Below are positions 6,527-10,507 of a DNA stretch of 10,507 nucleotides, in pieces. How positions within the stretch are numbered: position 1 is the first letter of the stretch; the number at the start of each line of letters is the position of its first letter. The translations under genes were made by a program, and so were the position numbers. The notes beneath the pieces were generated by a model, which did no database searches, was not told where the DNA came from, and saw nothing but the letters and a program-made list of their open reading frames with translations. Source of the DNA: Gammaproteobacteria bacterium (lineage in GTDB: Bacteria; Pseudomonadota; Gammaproteobacteria; UBA11654); assembly GCA_018672815.1 (NCBI GenBank), contig JABHDX010000060.1, positions 1-10,507 of the forward strand. Direction: 5' to 3'.

Positions 6527-7610
6527 AGGATGTAAAATCTTTCATTATTGATTCCGTTATTCTCTTTGAGCCTAAACCATCACATAGACTAAAGGCTTTT
6601 TCTTGCATTGATAATAAAAGAGTTATGTCCTTATTACATGATTTTAAGCTTATTAATAAATCTTCAGTGGAGCCCCAATAACATGCTGCCCCTGATTCCG
6701 TAATGCCTTTAATATTTCTTTTCTGATTGGACGCAATACTTGTTAGAAATGATGGAAGCCCTAAAACACATCGCTCCCATGCACTATTACCGCCGGAGCC
6801 AATGGCTATATCTGCATTATACATAAGTGTTTCCATATCACTTATATTACTATGAATGCTTACCTCTAACTCTAATGAATCAATATCATTTGTAACTTTC
6901 TCAAGGCTTGGTGAATTAGAATCTAGAACACAGTTAACTTTTATGTTTTGTTTCCAGTCAACTTGATTGATTGTATTAATTGCTAAGCTAGAATAATTAT
7001 CTGGATCCATAGATCCCATAAAAATTAATATTTCTTGAATTGACGAAGTATGTTCTCTTTTCTTCTTAGCTTGTAATCTTAAATTGCTAAATTTAGGGTC
7101 TATCAAAGCATAATTAGGCCCTAAAAAAGAAACATAATCTTTCTTAGAGATAAATTTTGTATAGTCTTTATCTTTATTGATAAAAGATGAGTTTAATAGA
7201 AAATCACAATCTAGATGTCTATTTGCTAAATCATCAATAATAAATATTTTTTTACAATAATCTCTCACTTTGCTGTGCCAATGAGCATCAATTCCGTAAT
7301 GGTCAACAATCAATAAATCTACATCAATACCATCAATAATTTGAATAACTTCATTAACATCTTGCTCCCAATCAACAGAAAGCCAAGATTCATATGATGC
7401 TTTATTTATCTCAGTATTGGTTTTTTTTTGCAGCAACTTAACTTTATGATCAGTAGCAAATAAAATCTCATAATCTTGATCACTCTCGGGTCTACATATA
7501 AAAATTATCTCACTGCCAAGGGCTTTAAATTCGTCTGCTAAAGTAAGACATCTAGCTAAGTGGCCATTACCTATTCTTACGGATGCATCTAATCTAAATA
7601 CTATTCTCAT
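6519..7610 (-). CDS. pseG: UDP-2,4-diacetamido-2,4,6-trideoxy-beta-L-altropyranose hydrolase
   Basis: A 363-residue PseG with a GT-B-like fold, related to MurG. It cleaves the UDP sugar at the anomeric carbon, releasing UDP and the free 2,4-diacetamido sugar that PseI uses. Diagnostic motifs are FRLDAS (5-10) and IGNGHLARCLTLA (13-25). The latter includes His17, which matches the catalytic His17 described for Campylobacter PseG. Others are VDHYGID (102-108), IIDDLANRHLDCDFLLN (124-140), FLGPNYALIDPKF (162-174), FMGSMDPDN (197-205, the usual Gly-Gly-x-Asp region), IGSGGNSAWERCVLGLPS (270-287) and LCDGLGSKRI near the end. It is a stand-alone PseG without the fused acetyltransferase seen in some species; the GNAT gene is three genes downstream. 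The gene contains an A9 run (bases 7421-7429, codons 61-64). Its ATG has no clear Shine-Dalgarno sequence, and it lies 74 bases after the SIS-domain gene. Confidence 0.93.
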   Translation of the reverse strand: MRIVFRLDASVRIGNGHLARCLTLADEFKALGSEIIFICRPESDQDYEILFATDHKVKLLQKKTNTEINKASYESWLSVDWEQDVNEVIQIIDGIDVDLLIVDHYGIDAHWHSKVRDYCKKIFIIDDLANRHLDCDFLLNSSFINKDKDYTKFISKKDYVSFLGPNYALIDPKFSNLRLQAKKKREHTSSIQEILIFMGSMDPDNYSSLAINTINQVDWKQNIKVNCVLDSNSPSLEKVTNDIDSLELEVSIHSNISDMETLMYNADIAIGSGGNSAWERCVLGLPSFLTSIASNQKRNIKGITESGAACYWGSTEDLLISLKSCNKDITLLLSMQEKAFSLCDGLGSKRITESIMKDFTSSS

Positions 7611-7684
7611 AAGCGATTACATATCATGAAGATTAATTTTTATAGTTTTAAAAATATAAGTAATAATAGAACTTATTGCACACT

Positions 7685-8308
7685 TTAAAAAACAGTTTCT
7701 TCGATGGATTTAGAAGTATCCAGGTTATTTAATCTAATATATTGAGCTAACATATGCATTAGACTTTGATGAACATCTTCGACTATCCCATAGTTACTAC
7801 TATCTATATGTATGCAATAATCACTCATCTCCTTAGCTTTCCCACCTGTAAATCCTACAAAACTAATTGTTTTTATACCCATTTCTTTAGCTTGACTGAT
7901 TGCACGAATTATATTTGGACTTTGGCCACTGCTTGATATGCATATCAAAAGGTCCTGATTATTAGCATATTTCTCAACTTGAAAAGAGAAAATCTCATCA
8001 TAACTGATATCATTAGCTACGGCGGTAAGCGTGGGTGTATTACTAGTAAAAGAATGAATAATGGGTTGTATCTTAGTGTCGGTAGCTGTTCCTTTGAGGA
8101 AATCACAAACAAAATGATCAGATATAGCTGATGAACCTCCGTTACCACATGAAAAGATTGTGTGTCCATTCTTAATGGTTGTGTCCATAGCCTTTTGAAT
8201 TAATTCAAGTTGACTTAAATCTATACTCTCAAAACCTTTTTTGATTTCCGAGCTATAGCCCAAGAGAAAATCTGAGAGATTAGTATGATTTTTATTAGGA
8301 AATGTCAT
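7685..8308 (-). CDS. SIS-domain sugar-phosphate isomerase, GmhA-like
   Basis: A 207-residue SIS-domain protein most like GmhA (sedoheptulose-7-phosphate isomerase), which is of similar length. Motifs are FSCGNGGSSAISDHF (52-66) and ICISSSGQSPNI (122-133), the two phosphate-binding loops, and a C-terminal helix VEDVHQSLMHML (176-187). Compared with the zinc site of E. coli GmhA (His, Glu, Gln, His), the aligned residues here look like His65, Asp69, Glu177 and His185, so two ligands are changed but all could still bind a metal. No other heptose-pathway gene (kinase, phosphatase, nucleotidyltransferase) is seen nearby. The substrate may therefore be a different sugar phosphate, perhaps one also handled by the adjacent oxidoreductase. 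It starts 25 bases after that gene. The leader before ATG is A/T only and has no Shine-Dalgarno sequence. Confidence 0.85.
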   Translation of the reverse strand: MTFPNKNHTNLSDFLLGYSSEIKKGFESIDLSQLELIQKAMDTTIKNGHTIFSCGNGGSSAISDHFVCDFLKGTATDTKIQPIIHSFTSNTPTLTAVANDISYDEIFSFQVEKYANNQDLLICISSSGQSPNIIRAISQAKEMGIKTISFVGFTGGKAKEMSDYCIHIDSSNYGIVEDVHQSLMHMLAQYIRLNNLDTSKSIEETVF

Positions 8309-8333
8309 TTTTATTATTAAATAATTATAAGCA

Positions 8334-9368
8334 CTATTGATCGGGGTTCTCTATGTTATATGAATTTCTCCATTTCATATCATTATAATATATTCTATAG
8401 ACAAGTTTCATTGTCTCTAGAGCATCATTAGACGATCCACTATCCACCCTTTCATCTTGTAAAATGCATTTTGCAAATAACTCCATTTCTTTATCCCATG
8501 AATTATCTTTATTATATCGAATCGTATGTTCCTTTGGGTCTCCCAAATCAAAATCTGGATCGGCTTTAACTACTATCAATGTCTCGGATCCATAACTCTT
8601 TGTTCCAGTTAATAAACCACCTAAAATTAAGCTGCCTTTCTCCAAATTAATTTCCAGATGAAACCTATGTCTCCATTGTGTTGCGGACGAATTCAGCATT
8701 GCAACCACACCATCTTTAGAACGCATTATTGCATAAGCATTATCTTCTACATCATAACCCCAATGACTATTAGATACGAAACTATGAACATCATGAAAAT
8801 CACCACCAAAGAGTCTTATTAAGTCAACCATATGTATGCCTTGATCAAGCAATACACCCCCGCCAGACAACTCTCTTTTAGTCCTCCAATCAGGCTGATT
8901 AAATGTTATTAGCTTAGCTTTACCATATATTCCTCGGATATTTATTACTGAGCCTAATTCTCCTGATTTTAAAATATTTAAAGCTTCTTGTACTGAGTCA
9001 TGATACCTATGGTTGAATCCATACATTAACTTCAAAGATGGATTCTTTCTTTCACAGTCAACAACAGCTTGCACTTCTTTAACGGTTCTTGCGGGTGGCT
9101 TTTCACAAAAAACATGGCAACCTTTTTCTAAACCCTTTTTAGTGACCTCACTAGCCATATCATTACTCATACATACTAATACTGCATCTAAGTCTTCATT
9201 AAGTAGATCGTTATAATCTGTATAACATCGAACGTGATCATCAATCAGAGTTGAATTATCCAGCTTCTTATCACAAACAGCAATCAAGTTATAATTTGGA
9301 TTATTATCAAGACATGTCTTTCTTTTTTGTCCAACAACTCCAAATCCTGCTATTCCTATCTTTATCAT
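8334..9368 (-). CDS. Gfo/Idh/MocA-family NAD(P)-dependent sugar oxidoreductase
   Basis: A 344-residue protein with the standard two-domain build of the Gfo/Idh/MocA family. The N-terminal Rossmann fold begins IGIAGFGVVG (4-13), with the acidic residue of the second strand in AVCDKK (30-35). CEKPPA (88-93) contains the conserved EKP. The C-terminal alpha/beta domain has GGGVLLDQGIHMVDL (169-183), holding the catalytic Asp175/His179 pair. Family members oxidise or reduce a hydroxyl of free, phosphorylated or nucleotide-linked sugars. In glycan loci they often make keto or uronic intermediates. The substrate cannot be read from the sequence. The end of the gene lies 25 bases before the SIS-domain isomerase gene, suggesting the two act on the same sugar. 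ATG 9368 gives the exact family N-terminus; the leader is AT-rich with no clear Shine-Dalgarno sequence. Confidence 0.9.
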   Translation of the reverse strand: MIKIGIAGFGVVGQKRKTCLDNNPNYNLIAVCDKKLDNSTLIDDHVRCYTDYNDLLNEDLDAVLVCMSNDMASEVTKKGLEKGCHVFCEKPPARTVKEVQAVVDCERKNPSLKLMYGFNHRYHDSVQEALNILKSGELGSVINIRGIYGKAKLITFNQPDWRTKRELSGGGVLLDQGIHMVDLIRLFGGDFHDVHSFVSNSHWGYDVEDNAYAIMRSKDGVVAMLNSSATQWRHRFHLEINLEKGSLILGGLLTGTKSYGSETLIVVKADPDFDLGDPKEHTIRYNKDNSWDKEMELFAKCILQDERVDSGSSNDALETMKLVYRIYYNDMKWRNSYNIENPDQ

Positions 9369-9422
9369 TTTAATTGTTTTTTATAAAATTATATTTCTAA
9401 AACGTAGGTTAACATTACAAAG

Positions 9423-9436
9423 AAAAGATATCTTTT
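9423..9436. repeat. 14-bp AT-rich palindrome in the gap after the LIC12162-family gene
   Basis: AAAAGATATCTTTT is self-complementary and lies 12 bases beyond the stop of the LIC12162-family gene, in the 79-bp gap before the oxidoreductase gene. On the minus strand it is followed by CTTTG rather than a clean T run, so it is at best a weak terminator-like or regulatory site, and may be chance in AT-rich DNA. Confidence 0.25.
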
Positions 9437-9447
9437 TAATCATTAAT

Positions 9448-10507
9448 TTAATTAAGAGACAAACCTTCCTTCTGAAAAAAATCAATCCACTCAACAGTCC
9501 ATTCATCGCCTACTGTTCCACACATCTCAAAAAAATAGTCTATAGCTCTCCTTGTTGATGGATCTAACCACCATTCATCAGGATTATCCCAAACTTGATT
9601 GATGTGTTCTGCTGCTTTCAGTGGATCAGTAAAAATAATTTTATTACGCTTTAACTGCTCAATTAAATCATCAAACTGAGGATGAAAGGGCCAATGCTCT
9701 TCACAAAACAACAGTATGGTTGGGATGTTTGAATGCATTGCTTCTGAGAAAGTAGTTAGAGGGTAAGTACAGACCACTAATTTAGAGTGAGATAAAGCTT
9801 GCTTTAGTGATGAGTAGTTAGAGATTTTATCTCGACCTAAATCTCTCGCATATCTATCTCTAGAGCAAGTCCATCCATTTCCTCTACTATAGGATCTAAT
9901 ACTTAAGTGATCAGTAATCTCTTGATTCAATGCATTAGCAAATGTTATTTTTTGATCATAATCATCAGAATAATTCTTTGCAAAAGGTCCAGCTTGAGCC
10001 CGAAATGAATAACGTGATGTTTCAAAACCCACCAATGTTAAATTTGAACTGGTTTTCTTAGAAATTACATTAAAGATAGTTTGCCTTAATCCAGATATTA
10101 ATTTATTTGGCGTTAATTGAACCTGATTGCTCATATATGGCTTATGCCAGACTGTCATAGTGTCAGCAATCTTCTCTTGATGATCAAAAAACTGATATCT
10201 TGATCGAATTGCACCGCCATGTTGTGATACCACTAACCTTTTTCCATCTTCCACTTGGCCACCGGCCCAACAGTTAAAAAGATCATTATCCAGGTGAGCA
10301 TTGGCTGTAAAGATAACATCTCCATTTGTCTTGATTGATGAGGCCACTCGTTTCAGTTCATGAAAACCTTCCAGATAAGCAATTGGAATCTGGCTAAAAA
10401 TATGTTGTTGAAAAAACTCTTCAAAGTCATTTGTTGCATTAATATCAATGTTGCGACTATAACGCTCTTGATTTACAGAGGGATAATTAACTGTTTGGAA
10501 GAATTCA
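9448..10507 (-). CDS. LIC12162-family putative transferase, C-terminal part (N-terminus beyond right edge)
   Basis: The reading frame stays open to the window edge, so this is a 5'-truncated gene showing about 352 residues. A GTG at 10347 is an internal Val codon and not the start: in-frame protein such as QIPIAYLEGFHELKRV runs upstream of it. Visible features fit the LIC12162 family of putative transferases first noted in Leptospira surface-glycan loci. They are IPIAYLEGF before the conserved core, SQHGGAIR (visible residues about 94-101), CTYPLTTFSEAMHSNIPTIL, and the end LKAAEHINQVWDNPDEWW. The HGG segment and the 'T..EA...IPt' stretch resemble GT-B glycosyltransferase nucleotide-sugar sites. 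It may transfer a sugar during glycan assembly, but the activity is not established. The next gene follows after 79 bases. Confidence 0.82.
   Translation of the reverse strand, partial: EFFQTVNYPSVNQERYSRNIDINATNDFEEFFQQHIFSQIPIAYLEGFHELKRVASSIKTNGDVIFTANAHLDNDLFNCWAGGQVEDGKRLVVSQHGGAIRSRYQFFDHQEKIADTMTVWHKPYMSNQVQLTPNKLISGLRQTIFNVISKKTSSNLTLVGFETSRYSFRAQAGPFAKNYSDDYDQKITFANALNQEITDHLSIRSYSRGNGWTCSRDRYARDLGRDKISNYSSLKQALSHSKLVVCTYPLTTFSEAMHSNIPTILLFCEEHWPFHPQFDDLIEQLKRNKIIFTDPLKAAEHINQVWDNPDEWWLDPSTRRAIDYFFEMCGTVGDEWTVEWIDFFQKEGLSLN

Noticed and set aside
7636..7655. All-A/T hairpin (7-bp stem, 6-base loop) between the SIS gene and pseG as a terminator
   Set aside because: The stem has no G-C pair and no T run follows it, so it would be too weak. 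Such hairpins are expected by chance in this AT-rich gap.
9013..9216. 67-residue plus-strand open frame inside the oxidoreductase gene
   Set aside because: It is antisense to the conserved Rossmann domain, including the EKP motif, so it is a shadow frame.
10345..10347. GTG as the start of the LIC12162-family gene
   Set aside because: The frame continues open to the window edge with family-like sequence upstream (IPIAYLEGF), so the gene is truncated by the window and this codon is an internal Val.

Overview
This window is an AT-rich stretch (by eye about one third G+C) in which every convincing gene lies on the minus strand. It therefore reads from right to left as one long gene train. It is a piece of a surface-glycan biosynthesis locus centred on nonulosonic acids, the nine-carbon acidic sugars that include pseudaminic and legionaminic acid. 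No RNA gene, mobile element, CRISPR array or prophage gene was seen. The content suggests a low-GC Gram-negative bacterium that decorates a flagellin, O-antigen or capsule. The species cannot be named from the sequence. A marine bacterium is a plausible guess, and only a guess.

In transcription order, region 1 (10507 to 7685) holds the C-terminal part of a LIC12162-family transferase, cut by the window edge. It is followed by a Gfo/Idh/MocA-type NAD(P) oxidoreductase and a GmhA-like SIS-domain sugar-phosphate isomerase. Region 2 (7610 to 6519) is pseG, the UDP-sugar hydrolase of the pseudaminic acid pathway. A 117-bp AT-rich gap follows, the largest non-coding stretch in the window. Region 3 (6401 to 2497) is tightly packed. 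It holds a PIG-L-type N-deacetylase, a sugar N-formyltransferase and a GNAT N-acyltransferase joined by two ATGA overlaps, then pseI (pseudaminic acid synthase) and a divergent second NeuB-family synthase. Region 4 (2470 to 1) holds a DUF4910 aminopeptidase-like protein, a HpcH/HpaI (CitE-like) aldolase/lyase, and the start of an AAC(3)-family N-acyltransferase that runs off the left edge.

The likely chemistry is as follows. The GNAT protein (PseH role) and/or the formyltransferase acylates the free amine of the UDP-4-amino sugar. PseG removes UDP. PseI condenses the freed hexose with phosphoenolpyruvate to give pseudaminic acid or an N-acyl variant. The deacetylase, formyltransferase and AAC(3)-like enzyme, and possibly the aldolase and DUF4910 protein, could vary the N-acyl groups. 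The genes for the earlier steps (pseB, pseC) and for CMP activation (pseF) are not in the window.

The most interesting features are the second NeuB paralogue, in which the second metal-ligand histidine is replaced by threonine; the deacetylase-formyltransferase-acetyltransferase overlap cluster placed directly before the two synthases; a formyltransferase whose usual catalytic Asn position is Ala; and the uncharacterised DUF4910/aldolase/AAC(3) trio at the downstream end.
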